Assembly: GCA_967755175.1 (NCBI GenBank)
Contig: CBRAFO010000006.1
Location: 27,088 to 91,087 of the forward strand
Source: Rariglobus sp967755175
GTDB taxonomy: Bacteria; Verrucomicrobiota; Verrucomicrobiia; Opitutales; Opitutaceae
Length of the DNA stretch: 64,000 bases
Direction: 5' to 3'
How positions within the stretch are numbered: position 1 is the stretch's first letter; every line of letters starts with the position of its first letter. The position numbers and the translations under genes are program-made. Shown piece after piece: positions 22,957 through 31,686 of this stretch. Under the pieces are notes generated by a model. The model had not been told where the DNA came from. It was given only the letters and a program-made list of their open reading frames with translations, and ran no database searches.

Positions 22957-24215
22957 ATCCCCCCGCCCACCCCGAATCGAGTAACCTATTAGGTTACTCG
23001 ACTGCCTCGACCGGCCGCGCGCTCGTGACCGGCGGAACCGGGTTTCTCGGTCGCCGCTTGGTGGAGCGTCTCCTCGCGCAAGGCAGGTCCGTCGCTGTCC
23101 TCGCCCGCACGCCCGCGCCCGATCTCGAAAAACGCGGCGTGCGGTTCATCCGTGCCGCGCTCGACGATGCCGACGCGATGCGCGCCGCCTGCCGCGACAT
23201 CGCCACGGTGTTTCATGTTGCCGCCAAAGTCGGCGTGTGGGGCCGCTACGACGATTTCTTCCGAGCCAACGTCCTCGGCACACGCGCACTCCTCGCCGGT
23301 TGCCGCGAACACGGCGTCGCCCGCTTCGTCCACACCAGCACTCCCAGCGTGGTTTACAACGGTCAGCCCCTCGCCAACGCCGACGAATCGCTTCCTCTCA
23401 CCACCGCCTGCCCGAGTCCGTATCCGCTCACGAAGGCGATCGCCGAACGCGAAGTGCTCGCGGCCCATTCGCCGGAGCTGCGCACCGTGGCCCTGCGTCC
23501 GCATCTCATCTGGGGCGTAGGTGACCCTCACCTCGTCCCGCGCATCCTTGCCCGCGCGCGTGCCGGACGCCTCCGCATCGTCGGTGATGGCCACAACCAC
23601 GTGGATATGGTCCATGTCGAAAACGCCGTGGATGCCCACCTTGCCGCCGAGCTGGCGCTGCTCCCACGCGCCCCAAGCCCGCCAGCCCCACCTAGTCCAC
23701 CGCACTCTGCGATCCACCTACCGGCCGCCTCCGTCCTCGATGCCTCCCCCTCCCTCGCCGGCCCCGCGACGCCCAATCCAGTTTGTAACTTAATAAGTAA
23801 CAAACTGGCTGGGGTGCCTTCGGGGGAGCAGTCGGGCGGAGCGGCCGACGCTTGGGCCGCGGGGCGGGACGATGGGCGGGCGGGCGGACGCGCGTATTTC
23901 ATCACCAACGGCGAACCCGTTGTGCTTTGGGACTGGATAAACGAGTTGCTCACCGCGCTCGGCGAACCGCCTGTCACCCGACACGTGTCGCTCGGCGTGG
24001 CGTCCGCCGCCGGGGCGTTGTGCGAAGCGGCCTGGCGCGTGCTCCCGCTCCAAGGCGAGCCGCCCATGACGCGATTCATCGCCGCCGAACTGGCCAAAGA
24101 TCACTGGTTCTCAATCGACGCCGCCCGCCGCGATCTCGGCTACACGCCGCGCATCACCATGGTCGCCGGCACCGCCGAACTCGTGGCCGCTTTGCGTGGC
24201 GGGGCGGCGAAGTAA
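22953..24215 (+). CDS. oleD: OleD-like NADPH-dependent ketoacid reductase with palindrome-encoded insertions
   Basis: A 420-residue extended SDR-family protein. The Rossmann motif is GGTGFLGRRLVERLL and the catalytic Tyr-x3-Lys is in YPLTK; TSTPSVVYNG carries the Ser. OleD reduces 2-alkyl-3-oxoalkanoic acid to the hydroxy acid used by OleC. It is longer than usual. The N-terminus starts with an extra segment containing SSNLLGYS from a family A palindrome. Between NAVDAHLAAELAL and GRAYFITNGEP there is an extra Pro/Ala/Gly-rich stretch of about 65 residues carrying VCNLISNKLAG from a family B palindrome. Both insertions are in frame and sit at a terminus or loop, so activity is probably kept. 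It is coupled to oleC by ATGA. Confidence 0.84.
   Translation: MNPPAHPESSNLLGYSTASTGRALVTGGTGFLGRRLVERLLAQGRSVAVLARTPAPDLEKRGVRFIRAALDDADAMRAACRDIATVFHVAAKVGVWGRYDDFFRANVLGTRALLAGCREHGVARFVHTSTPSVVYNGQPLANADESLPLTTACPSPYPLTKAIAEREVLAAHSPELRTVALRPHLIWGVGDPHLVPRILARARAGRLRIVGDGHNHVDMVHVENAVDAHLAAELALLPRAPSPPAPPSPPHSAIHLPAASVLDASPSLAGPATPNPVCNLISNKLAGVPSGEQSGGAADAWAAGRDDGRAGGRAYFITNGEPVVLWDWINELLTALGEPPVTRHVSLGVASAAGALCEAAWRVLPLQGEPPMTRFIAAELAKDHWFSIDAARRDLGYTPRITMVAGTAELVAALRGGAAK
22977..23001. repeat. Family A palindrome inside oleD
   Basis: TCGAGTAACCTA at 22977-22988, central T, complement at 22990-23001. It is read in frame as SSNLLGYS just before the Rossmann motif of OleD. It has the same orientation relative to the coding strand as the copy in the oxidase gene. 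Confidence 0.92.
23778..23808. repeat. Family B palindrome variant inside oleD
   Basis: Perfect 15-base arms CCAGTTTGTAACTTA and complement around a central A. It differs from the other family B copies by C-to-A with the matching change on the other arm (GTAAC in place of GTCAC), so pairing is kept. It is read in frame as VCNLISNKL. Confidence 0.92.
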
Positions 24216-24464
24216 GTCGGCAAGAAAAGGAAACGGCGCCAGCGCCCAAAGTATCGCCGTCGCCCCCCGCCGGCGAATCTGCGAACCCAGCGGCCGATAA
24301 AAGCCCTTGCCGGCGGACGATCCCGATTCGCGAGGGCCGGCTGGGTTGATCGGCAGTCGTCGCACTCCCCTTGGCCGGCGGGGGCGCCAGCCACACTTTG
24401 TCAGACACCGTTCTTCGATGCCTCTGCGCAGCTCGACAATCCGACCTTATCCATGGCGGACTGC

Positions 24465-25379
24465 CTACCTGACGGGCGATTTGCCCTGAGTCGCCACCAG
24501 ACCCGAGCGCCCGTCGATGGTCGACATGACGAGGTCTTGCACCGGGATCTCGGCGCGGTTGCTCAGGAGATCGCGAGCGAGGTCGTCTATGCGGACGAAC
24601 TTCACTCCGCGTTTCGCGAGTGCGGTCATCAGTTCGCGGAAGAGGGCGCTTTTGCCCATGCCTTCGATTTCGGCGTGGAGCGTAAACACGTTGGGGCGGT
24701 CGTCGCGCAACAGGCTGAGGTAGTGCTCGACAATCTTGTCGTCCGGAAATTCAGGACGGCCCATCAGCTCGTCGAACGTAGGCAGCGTGCTGGGGATTTC
24801 CATCGTCTCGAAAACGCGTCCGTCGATGCGCGGAAAAAACGGAGACTCGCCGCGTGTATCGCTCGCGTAGAGCAAGCCAGCTTCGTCGTAGATCTGGCGG
24901 CTTGCAGCGCACGCCTGCCAGCCGGGCGCGCCGGCGGTGAGCGCATCGGTCCCAAAGATACGGCGGAACTCCGCGCGCGCTTTGCCGAACTCGGCGCGAA
25001 CTTGTTCGACGCTCATCCCGAGCACGTAGTCCTGCCACCGGAAGTGGTCGTGGCAATGGATGCCGACCTCGAAGCCCGCGTCGCGCACGCCGCGGATGAT
25101 CGCTTCGTTGCGTCGACCGATGTGCGGCGCGGGGAGCAAGGTGCCATTGAGGAGCGTGCGCACGCCGTAGATCTGCACGACACTGGTCCGGGAAACTTTC
25201 TGGAAAAAGCCCGGGCGAAACACACGGCGGATGGCCTTGCCAGTGTTATCCGGCCCGAGCGAAAACAGGAAACACGCCGGCGCGTTGAACTCGCGGAAGA
25301 GCGCGGTGAGCGCAGGCACGCCGAGACGCGTGCCGCGGTCGGTATCGACGTCAACCTTGAGAACAAAAACGGGAGGCAT
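24465..25379 (-). CDS. arnD: ArnD-like deformylase (polysaccharide deacetylase family)
   Basis: 304 residues from ATG at 25379 (MPPVFVLKVDVDTDRG). ArnD removes the formyl group from undecaprenyl-phosphate-L-Ara4FN so that the free amino sugar can be moved to lipid A. Metal and catalytic residues of the NodB fold are visible: Asp in DVDTDRG, and His residues in GIHCHDHF, WQD and HAEIEG. Last gene of the arn operon, after a repeat-rich gap of 167 bases. The length matches E. coli ArnD (about 296). Confidence 0.88.
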   Translation of the reverse strand: MPPVFVLKVDVDTDRGTRLGVPALTALFREFNAPACFLFSLGPDNTGKAIRRVFRPGFFQKVSRTSVVQIYGVRTLLNGTLLPAPHIGRRNEAIIRGVRDAGFEVGIHCHDHFRWQDYVLGMSVEQVRAEFGKARAEFRRIFGTDALTAGAPGWQACAASRQIYDEAGLLYASDTRGESPFFPRIDGRVFETMEIPSTLPTFDELMGRPEFPDDKIVEHYLSLLRDDRPNVFTLHAEIEGMGKSALFRELMTALAKRGVKFVRIDDLARDLLSNRAEIPVQDLVMSTIDGRSGLVATQGKSPVR

Positions 25380-25447
25380 GGGGAACGGGCGAGATTGGCA
25401 AGAGGCGACGCGCCTCATATGAGGTGCCTACGCCAGAAGGCTCGAAT

Positions 25448-25532
25448 CGTTCTCGTTCTCTTTCTCGATCAGGTCGGTTCGAAAACGAAAAAACCGAGAA
25501 CGAGAAAGAGTAAGAGAACGAGAACGAGAACG
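25448..25532. repeat. GTTCTC/GAGAAC inverted repeat array
   Basis: CGTTCTCGTTCTC units at 25448-25467 face GAGAACGAGAAAGAGTAAG-type units at 25495-25532. They form a long imperfect hairpin, related to the array at 9730-9824. It lies between arnA (decarboxylase) and arnD within the operon and could affect mRNA stability or relative expression of arnD. Confidence 0.85.
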
Positions 25533-25546
25533 ATGGGGAGAGGACC

Positions 25547-26584
25547 TTAGGCCGGGGCGTTGCTCACGCTGGCGAGGTGGTAATCCAGCGTGTGCTTGAT
25601 CGCGGTGCGAAGGTCCGTCTGCGGATTCCAGCCGAGAGCTTCCTTCGCAGCGTTGATCGAAGGAACGCGGGTCTGGATGTCTTGGTATCCGGTGCCGAAA
25701 TACTCCTGCGAGGAGGTGACTATGATGCGGGCCTGCTCGGCGTGCTCACGGTAGGCAGGGTAGGCCTTGAAGGCGTCGATGACGATGTTCGCAAGGTCGG
25801 CGACCGAGACGTTGTTGTTCGGGTTGCCAAGGTTGAAGATGCGGCGGGAAGCACAGCCGTTCTTGTTCTCGATGATGCGCAAGAGGGCGTCCACGCCGTC
25901 GCCGACGTAGGTGAAGGAGCGGCTCTGCTTACCGCCGTCCACGAGCTGAATGGGCTTCTTGAAGATGACGTTGCTCAGGAACTGGGTGAAGAGGCGGGAG
26001 CTGCCTTCCTTGGGCTCAAGGATGTCGTCGAGGCGCGGTCCGATCCAGTTGAAGGGACGGAACAGGGTGTAATCGACGCCGTCGCGCACGCCGTAGGCGT
26101 AGATGACGCGGTCAAGGAGCTGCTTGGAGCAGGCGTAGATCCAGCGCTGTTTCTCGATCGGGCCGTAAACCATGTTGCTGGTCTCTTCATTGAGCACCGT
26201 GTCGGGGCTCATACCGTAAACCTCGGAGGTGGACGGGAAAATGATGCGCTTTTTGTATTTCGCGCACTGGCGGACGATGTCGAGATTGGCCTCGAAATCG
26301 AGTTCGAAGACCTTGAGCGGGTTCTGGACGTATTGCGCGGGGTTCGCGATGGCGACGAGTGGGATGACGACGTCGCACTTCTTGACGTGATACTCGATCC
26401 ACTCGCGGTTGATGGTGATGTCGCCTTCAACGAACTTGAAGCGCGGGTTACCGATCACGGAGGCGAGTTTGTGGTCGCCGATGTCCATGCCGTAAACTTC
26501 CCAATCTTTCTGGGCGAGGATCGTTTCGGTGAGGCAGCTGCCGATGAAGCCATTGGCGCCGAGGATGAGAACTTTAAGAGGCAT
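25547..26584 (-). CDS. arnA: UDP-glucuronate C4-decarboxylase (ArnA C-terminal domain as a separate protein)
   Basis: A 345-residue extended SDR protein. It oxidises UDP-glucuronate at C4 and decarboxylates it to UDP-4-keto-pentose, the first committed step of Ara4N synthesis. It has the NAD motif GANGFIGS, PSTSEVYG with the Ser, and YACSK (Tyr-x3-Lys). Arg in QDIQTRVPSI matches the ArnA decarboxylase Arg. In E. coli this is the C-terminal half of bifunctional ArnA; here it stands alone, 24 bases after the formyltransferase gene. Confidence 0.92.
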   Translation of the reverse strand: MPLKVLILGANGFIGSCLTETILAQKDWEVYGMDIGDHKLASVIGNPRFKFVEGDITINREWIEYHVKKCDVVIPLVAIANPAQYVQNPLKVFELDFEANLDIVRQCAKYKKRIIFPSTSEVYGMSPDTVLNEETSNMVYGPIEKQRWIYACSKQLLDRVIYAYGVRDGVDYTLFRPFNWIGPRLDDILEPKEGSSRLFTQFLSNVIFKKPIQLVDGGKQSRSFTYVGDGVDALLRIIENKNGCASRRIFNLGNPNNNVSVADLANIVIDAFKAYPAYREHAEQARIIVTSSQEYFGTGYQDIQTRVPSINAAKEALGWNPQTDLRTAIKHTLDYHLASVSNAPA

Positions 26585-26608
26585 AGATGTGGATGCTGAA
26601 GGGACGGG

Positions 26609-27532
26609 TTAAACGGAAAGTGAGGGGAAAATCTGGCCGGTGCGCAATGCAGGGGCTGCTGCGCCGCGCCATTCGGTGCGGGTGAGTTCAAGGGCGCCAT
26701 CGCCGGTGGCAACCACCAGTGGATCAACCGAGAGAATCTCTCCGGGCACACCCCGGCGGCCGGCGGCGGCGGGTGAATCCGCTTCGGCCCACCAGACCAT
26801 CAGGCGGGCGTCGCCGAGGTCGGTGAACGCGCCCGGATACGGGTCGGTCACGGCGCGGATCAGGTTAAAAATCTGCGTGGAGGTCTGCGTCCAGATGACG
26901 CGGCCGTCCTCGGGTTTGCGTCCGCCGAAATACGTGGCCTGCGAGTCGTCCTGCGGGGTCTCGGGGGCGGTGCCGGCGAGGAGCGCGTCGATCTGGCGGG
27001 CGACGACCGTTCGGGCGCAGGGGAGGACTTTACGGAAGGCCTGTTCGGCGGTGTCGCGCGGGCTGATGTCCACGCCTTCTTGGTCAACGATGGCGCCGGC
27101 GTCGGCGCTTTTGACCATGCGGTGCAAGGTCATGCCGATGCGCGGCTCGCCGTGAAGCACGGCCCAGTTGATGGGGGCGCGTCCGCGGTAACGCGGGAGC
27201 AACGAACCGTGGAGGTTCCAGGCTCCGAGGCGGGGCAGCGCGAGGATCTTGGTGCCGATCATGTGCCGGTAATAAACCGAGAGGATAAGATCGGGCTGGA
27301 AAGCGGCGATCTTCTCGCGCCACTCGGGCGTATTAACTGAGTCCGGCGTGAAGACCGGCACGCCGTGCTCGCGGGCGGCGACGGCGGGGGTCTTGAACCA
27401 GATATTTTCGTTGGGATTATCCTCGTGCGTGATGAGCGCGACGACGTTGTCACCACGGGAAAGCAGCAGATCGAGGCACGAATAGCCGACTTCGCTGTAG
27501 CCAAAGAAAACGATGCGGGGTTTGGACGACAT
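26609..27532 (-). CDS. arnA: UDP-Ara4N formyltransferase (ArnA N-terminal domain as a separate protein)
   Basis: 307 residues. It transfers a formyl group from 10-formyl-tetrahydrofolate to UDP-4-amino-4-deoxy-L-arabinose. The catalytic Asn and His are in NLHGSLLPRYRGRAPINW, with the Asp in SADAGAIVDQ; the C-terminal OB-like domain follows. It corresponds to residues 1-300 of E. coli ArnA. The split allows separate regulation of the decarboxylase. It lies 9 bases downstream of arnC. Confidence 0.92.
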   Translation of the reverse strand: MSSKPRIVFFGYSEVGYSCLDLLLSRGDNVVALITHEDNPNENIWFKTPAVAAREHGVPVFTPDSVNTPEWREKIAAFQPDLILSVYYRHMIGTKILALPRLGAWNLHGSLLPRYRGRAPINWAVLHGEPRIGMTLHRMVKSADAGAIVDQEGVDISPRDTAEQAFRKVLPCARTVVARQIDALLAGTAPETPQDDSQATYFGGRKPEDGRVIWTQTSTQIFNLIRAVTDPYPGAFTDLGDARLMVWWAEADSPAAAGRRGVPGEILSVDPLVVATGDGALELTRTEWRGAAAPALRTGQIFPSLSV

Positions 27533-27541
27533 GGCGGGTGG

Positions 27542-28495
27542 TTATTCCTTCGTCTCCAGGATGTGGCTGACGTGATAGCGGGCGCGGCCGCGCACCACTT
27601 GATAGGTGCGGCCCACGTATTCGCCAATAAGGCCGATGCCGATCATGCACACGCTCAGCAGGAAAATGATGATGCCGAGCAGCGTGAACGTGCCACCTTC
27701 CTCAGCGCCGAGGAAGAGGCGTCGGCCGGCCAGGATGAGCACCAGCACAAAGCTGGCGGATGCGCACACGCCGGCGAACATCGTGAACAACTGCAACGGC
27801 GACGTGGTGAACGCAGTGATCAGGTCGAAGTTGAGGCGAACGAGCTTGTAGAGGGAGTAGTTGGAAACGCCCGCGTGGCGCTCCTCGTGGCGCACGGGCA
27901 CCTCGGTGGGATTCTGGGATAACGTGTAGGCGAGCGCGGGGATGAACGTATTGACCGCTCCGCTACGAACGATGGCGGCGACGACCGCGCGCGAATAGGC
28001 GCGGAGCATGCAACCCTGGTCGGACATCTCGATGTTGGTGGTCTTGCTGCGGACGAGGTTCACCATGCGCGAGGCGTAGCGGCGGAAGGCGCTGTCCTGA
28101 CGGTTCTGGCGGGCGCCGCCCACGCAGTCGTGTCCGGCATCGGTGGCGGCGAGGAGCTTGGGGATTTCCTCGGGCGGGTTCTGAAGATCGGCGTCGAGCG
28201 TAACGACCACGTCGCCACGAGCGTGCTCAAAGGCGGCCATAATGGCCATGTGCTGGCCGTAGTTGGCGTTGAACTCGATGACGCGCGTGACATCGGAGCG
28301 GGCGGCGTGTTGCGCGGCGAGGAGTTCGCGCGAGCGGTCGGCGCTGCCGTCGTTGGTGAAGATGATTTCGTAGCGGCGCCCGAGGCCGTCGAGCACGGGA
28401 TAGAGCCGCTTAAAGAGCAGCGGAAGATTGGCCTCCTCGTTGAACACGGGGATGACTACGGAAAGCGGCAGGGAAACGGCAGGGACGGTGCTCAT
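27542..28495 (-). CDS. arnC: Undecaprenyl-phosphate Ara4FN transferase
   Basis: A 317-residue GT2 glycosyltransferase at the inner face of the cytoplasmic membrane. N-terminal GT-A domain: SVVIPVFNEEANL, TNDGSADRS, and VTLDADLQNPPEE (DAD metal site). Two C-terminal transmembrane helices (LFTMFAGVCASASFVLVLIL, TLLGIIIFLLSVCMIGIGLIG) end in GEYVGRTY, as in ArnC and GtrB. It attaches Ara4FN to the lipid carrier. It overlaps the arnB stop by 4 bases. Confidence 0.93.
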   Translation of the reverse strand: MSTVPAVSLPLSVVIPVFNEEANLPLLFKRLYPVLDGLGRRYEIIFTNDGSADRSRELLAAQHAARSDVTRVIEFNANYGQHMAIMAAFEHARGDVVVTLDADLQNPPEEIPKLLAATDAGHDCVGGARQNRQDSAFRRYASRMVNLVRSKTTNIEMSDQGCMLRAYSRAVVAAIVRSGAVNTFIPALAYTLSQNPTEVPVRHEERHAGVSNYSLYKLVRLNFDLITAFTTSPLQLFTMFAGVCASASFVLVLILAGRRLFLGAEEGGTFTLLGIIIFLLSVCMIGIGLIGEYVGRTYQVVRGRARYHVSHILETKE

Positions 28496-29658
28496 GACGA
28501 GAGATTAGCCTGAAGAATGGAAACGAGAGTCTGGACAACACGCGCCACCTCGGCGCGCGTTAGCGTGGGGAACAGCGGCAAGGTGAGGATGTTCCGGCAA
28601 ACCGCCTCGGCGCGCGGAAAATCGCCTTCTTTCCAGCCGAGGCGGCGATACAGCGCGAAGAGGTGAATGGGCGGATAATGCACGCCGGATCCGATGCCGG
28701 CGGCCTGAAGTTGAGCCATCACGTCGGCGCGTTTGATCGTGAGGCGGGCGGGCAGGACGACTTGGAACATGTGCCAGTTGGACTGCTCGAAATCGGCGGG
28801 CGGCAAGCCAAGGCCGAGCGCGTGGACGGCGGGTGTGTCGAGCAACTCGAAGTAGGCGCGGGCGAGTTCGCGGCGTTTGGCGGTGAACTCATCAAGTCGC
28901 GCAAGCTGGCCGAGGCCGACGCGGGCAGCCACGTCGGTGAGGTTGAATTTTCCGCCCAACACTTCGACTTCCATGCCATCGAGGCCGGAGCGCACCACGC
29001 CTTGGAGGCGGTATTGCTCGGCGAGCTTAGCTTCGCGGTCGTCGTTCAGGACGAGGCAGCCACCCTCGATGGACGTGATGTTTTTATTGGGATGAAAACT
29101 AAAGGAAACGAAGTCGCCAAACGCACCGATGCGACGGCCTTTCCACGTGGTGCCGAACGACTGGGCGGCGTCCTCAATCACGCGAAGGCTGTGCTTTTTG
29201 GCGATGGCGTAGAGGCGGTCGCGGTCCACCGGAAGACCGGCGAGGTCAACCGGCATGATGGCCTTGGTAGCGGGCGTGATCGCAGCCTCGATGAGACTCA
29301 GGTCGATATTGCGCGTAACGGGATCGATATCGACGAACACGGGCGTCGCGCCGACTTCGAGGATGACATTGCTCGTCGCCACCCAAGACAGCGGCGTGGT
29401 GATAACCTCGTCGCCCGGGCCGATGCCAGCGATGCGCAACGCGATCTCCATCGTGCACGTGCCGGAGTTGAACACGCGCACCGGGCGCCCGCCGAAATAC
29501 TCGGAAAGTTTCGCCTCGAACGCCTTCACTTGCGGCCCCGACGTGATCCAGCCCGAGCGCAGCACCTCGGCCACGCCGGCGATGGTTTCATCGTCGATGG
29601 TGGGGCGCGTGAGCGGGATGGGGGCTTGCGCCGGTTGGATCGAAACAGGAAGGGTCAT
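28492..29658 (-). CDS. arnB: UDP-Ara4O aminotransferase
   Basis: A 388-residue PLP enzyme of the DegT/DnrJ/EryC1 family. It transfers an amino group to UDP-4-keto-arabinose. The Schiff-base Lys is in SFHPNKNITSIEGG, the PLP-contact region is EDAAQSFG, and the family start is PLTRPTIDDETIAGV with LRSGWITSGPQ. It overlaps arnT (upstream) and arnC (downstream) by 4 bases each, so translation is coupled. Length matches the family (about 380). Confidence 0.93.
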   Translation of the reverse strand: MTLPVSIQPAQAPIPLTRPTIDDETIAGVAEVLRSGWITSGPQVKAFEAKLSEYFGGRPVRVFNSGTCTMEIALRIAGIGPGDEVITTPLSWVATSNVILEVGATPVFVDIDPVTRNIDLSLIEAAITPATKAIMPVDLAGLPVDRDRLYAIAKKHSLRVIEDAAQSFGTTWKGRRIGAFGDFVSFSFHPNKNITSIEGGCLVLNDDREAKLAEQYRLQGVVRSGLDGMEVEVLGGKFNLTDVAARVGLGQLARLDEFTAKRRELARAYFELLDTPAVHALGLGLPPADFEQSNWHMFQVVLPARLTIKRADVMAQLQAAGIGSGVHYPPIHLFALYRRLGWKEGDFPRAEAVCRNILTLPLFPTLTRAEVARVVQTLVSILQANLSS

Positions 29659-31409
29659 GGCGAGGATGAGGGAGCCGGCGGGTGATTCACGACAAGCACG
29701 AAACGCGTGGCTTCAGCGACCACGGTGAACGGCAGCTGCTGCGACTGCCAACGCGTTAGCATGTTTTTGGGCGCAACCGCATACGCGGTGGCCGGTTGTT
29801 TCCACCGAACGGTAAACTCCTCCGTGCTGATGAACCGCTCGCGACTCACCTCGGGCTCTGCATCGATGCCGAAGCTCAATTCGCCCCGATAATCCACCAC
29901 GCTGATCAGCCGATCGAGATACACCGGGAGGTCCTGCGAATACGTGTTCACGCAATAAACCGCGTCACCCGGCGCGAGCAGCGGTTTCAACGTGAGCGCA
30001 AGGTCCTTGGTCGAGCGCGAGTCGAAGACTTTCCCTACAAAGTTGAATGGCAGGTAAAACGCGCCGCACGTCAGCAGCACCGCCACCAGCGCCCCCCTCG
30101 TCCGGCCCCGCCGCAGGCAAACGATGACGGCAACAGCTCCTCCCGCCAGCGCCACACCGAGCACCACGCGCCACGGTGCCAGTTCGCCGCCGAGTTCGGG
30201 GTATTTTTTCGGCACGGGCACGACCGCGACTGCCACCGCGAGCGCCAAGGCCAACCCGACAAACACCCACAACCCCGCGCGGAGTCCGCGCGCACCGGCC
30301 GCGCCGTCGCGCCATATCCCGGCCAAGTAGCCGCCGATCAGCACCGCCACCGCCGGGAATACCGGCAGGATATACGGGATCAGCTTCGAGTCGGACTTGG
30401 AGAAAAACAGCGTGATGAATCCGATCCAGATCACCAGAAACCACGCCTCGGCATGCGACTGACGCCCGCGCCAGCCGCCGGTCAGCGCGCTCCGCACCGC
30501 CTGCCCCACGAACGCGACCCACGGAAACAATCCCAGCAGCAAAACCGGCCCAAAAAACCACCACGGTTCGTAGCGTCCGTGAATCTTGGTGGTGAACCGC
30601 AGGTAGTGCTCATGGATGAAGTAGAACCACGCAAAATCGTGCTCCTTCACCACCGAGTGGTTGGCCTGCTCCGCGAGCAGATGCCACGGCGCCGCGATCC
30701 CCAGCAGCACGAGCGTGCCGAGAATCGGGTAAAACGGCCAGAGAGCCCGCCACTTGTTAAGTGTTAACACCCATACGAACGCCACCGCACACGGCAGCAC
30801 GAAGCCGATCAGGCCCTTCGTGAGCACCGCCAGCGCCATGCTCGCGTAGAAGGCCAGGAACAACCAACGCCGCGTCGCCCCCGGCGGTTGGCACATCGCA
30901 AAAACAAACGCGAACAACGCCCCGCTCATGGTGACCGCCACCGCCATGTCGAGCAGCACGATCTGGCTTAACGCGTAATAAAGCAGCGACGTCGCCAGCA
31001 CCCCGGCCGACCACCAGCCCGCCGTCCGCCCATAGAGCGCGCGACCCGCCGCATAGGCCATCAGCACGCCCATTAAGGCAAACCCCGCGTTCCAAGCGCG
31101 TGCCGTAAACTCGTTGACCCCGGCCACCTCAAACGTTGCCGCCGAAAGCCAATACATGAGCGGCGGCTTCTCGAAATACTTCACGCCATTGAGCCGCGGC
31201 GTCACGTAATCGCCCGTCGCCACCATCTCGCGCGGAATCTCCGCATAGCGGCCCTCGTCGGGGTTGTTAAGCGGACGCACCCAAAGAAAAGCGAAGAACA
31301 GCACCACCATGGCCAACGCCAGCAGCACGAAATCGCGCGCCCAACCCTCGGATGACAATTCATGCTGCGAAGGAATGCCCGTCGAGGCGGAGTCCGAAAA
31401 AGTAGCCAT
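29655..31409 (-). CDS. arnT: Lipid A aminoarabinosyltransferase ArnT
   Basis: A 584-residue integral membrane GT-C glycosyltransferase. It moves Ara4N from undecaprenyl phosphate to lipid A on the periplasmic face, lowering negative charge and giving polymyxin resistance. The GT-C acidic motif is in the first loop (NPDEGRYAEIPREM), followed by the KPPLMYW segment. About 12 hydrophobic segments and a C-terminal periplasmic domain follow. It is first in the arn operon and starts with a hydrophilic 25-residue N-terminus. No arnE or arnF flippase gene and no ugd gene are seen here. Confidence 0.88.
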   Translation of the reverse strand: MATFSDSASTGIPSQHELSSEGWARDFVLLALAMVVLFFAFLWVRPLNNPDEGRYAEIPREMVATGDYVTPRLNGVKYFEKPPLMYWLSAATFEVAGVNEFTARAWNAGFALMGVLMAYAAGRALYGRTAGWWSAGVLATSLLYYALSQIVLLDMAVAVTMSGALFAFVFAMCQPPGATRRWLFLAFYASMALAVLTKGLIGFVLPCAVAFVWVLTLNKWRALWPFYPILGTLVLLGIAAPWHLLAEQANHSVVKEHDFAWFYFIHEHYLRFTTKIHGRYEPWWFFGPVLLLGLFPWVAFVGQAVRSALTGGWRGRQSHAEAWFLVIWIGFITLFFSKSDSKLIPYILPVFPAVAVLIGGYLAGIWRDGAAGARGLRAGLWVFVGLALALAVAVAVVPVPKKYPELGGELAPWRVVLGVALAGGAVAVIVCLRRGRTRGALVAVLLTCGAFYLPFNFVGKVFDSRSTKDLALTLKPLLAPGDAVYCVNTYSQDLPVYLDRLISVVDYRGELSFGIDAEPEVSRERFISTEEFTVRWKQPATAYAVAPKNMLTRWQSQQLPFTVVAEATRFVLVVNHPPAPSSSP

Positions 31410-31686
31410 AAAGGTGCGCTACGTTCTACGCACGCCACGCCCGTATCCAGCTGAAAACCACTGGATACGACCGCCCCCTGTCCGGTCTTTGGCAAAATCT
31501 GCGCGCATAAAGAGTCACCTTAGAGGGCGACAATGAATCCAACGTGAACCCGACATGAATTTTCGTTCACGCACCCAGAGTAGATGCGGCGGCTCGCCCC
31601 GCTTCCGGGCCCCGCATCCTAAATCAAGCGTCCTGAATCCAACCAACGCAGCAGGCCGCCGCGTCCACTTTTCTACCCAGGCATCC
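31410..31686. promoter_or_regulatory. arn operon upstream region with inverted repeats
   Basis: The 379-base gap between arnT and holA. It has a 9-base inverted repeat CGTATCCAG/CTGGATACG at 31442-31450 and 31461-31469, close upstream of arnT, and another, CGTGAAC/GTTCACG, at 31541-31569. Either could be an operator for the arn genes or for holA. No convincing promoter boxes were identified. The holA side holds a family B palindrome. Confidence 0.35.

Noticed and set aside
24216..24464. Possible small gene between oleD and arnD
   Set aside because: All three plus-strand and minus-strand frames give only Arg/Pro-rich shadows without a credible start; it is a convergent gap with GC-rich fold-back sequence.
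30750..30775. Short palindrome-like CACTTGTTAAGTG in arnT
   Set aside because: It looks slightly like the family B centre but lacks the GTTTGTCAC arm and is only a few bases long; probably chance.
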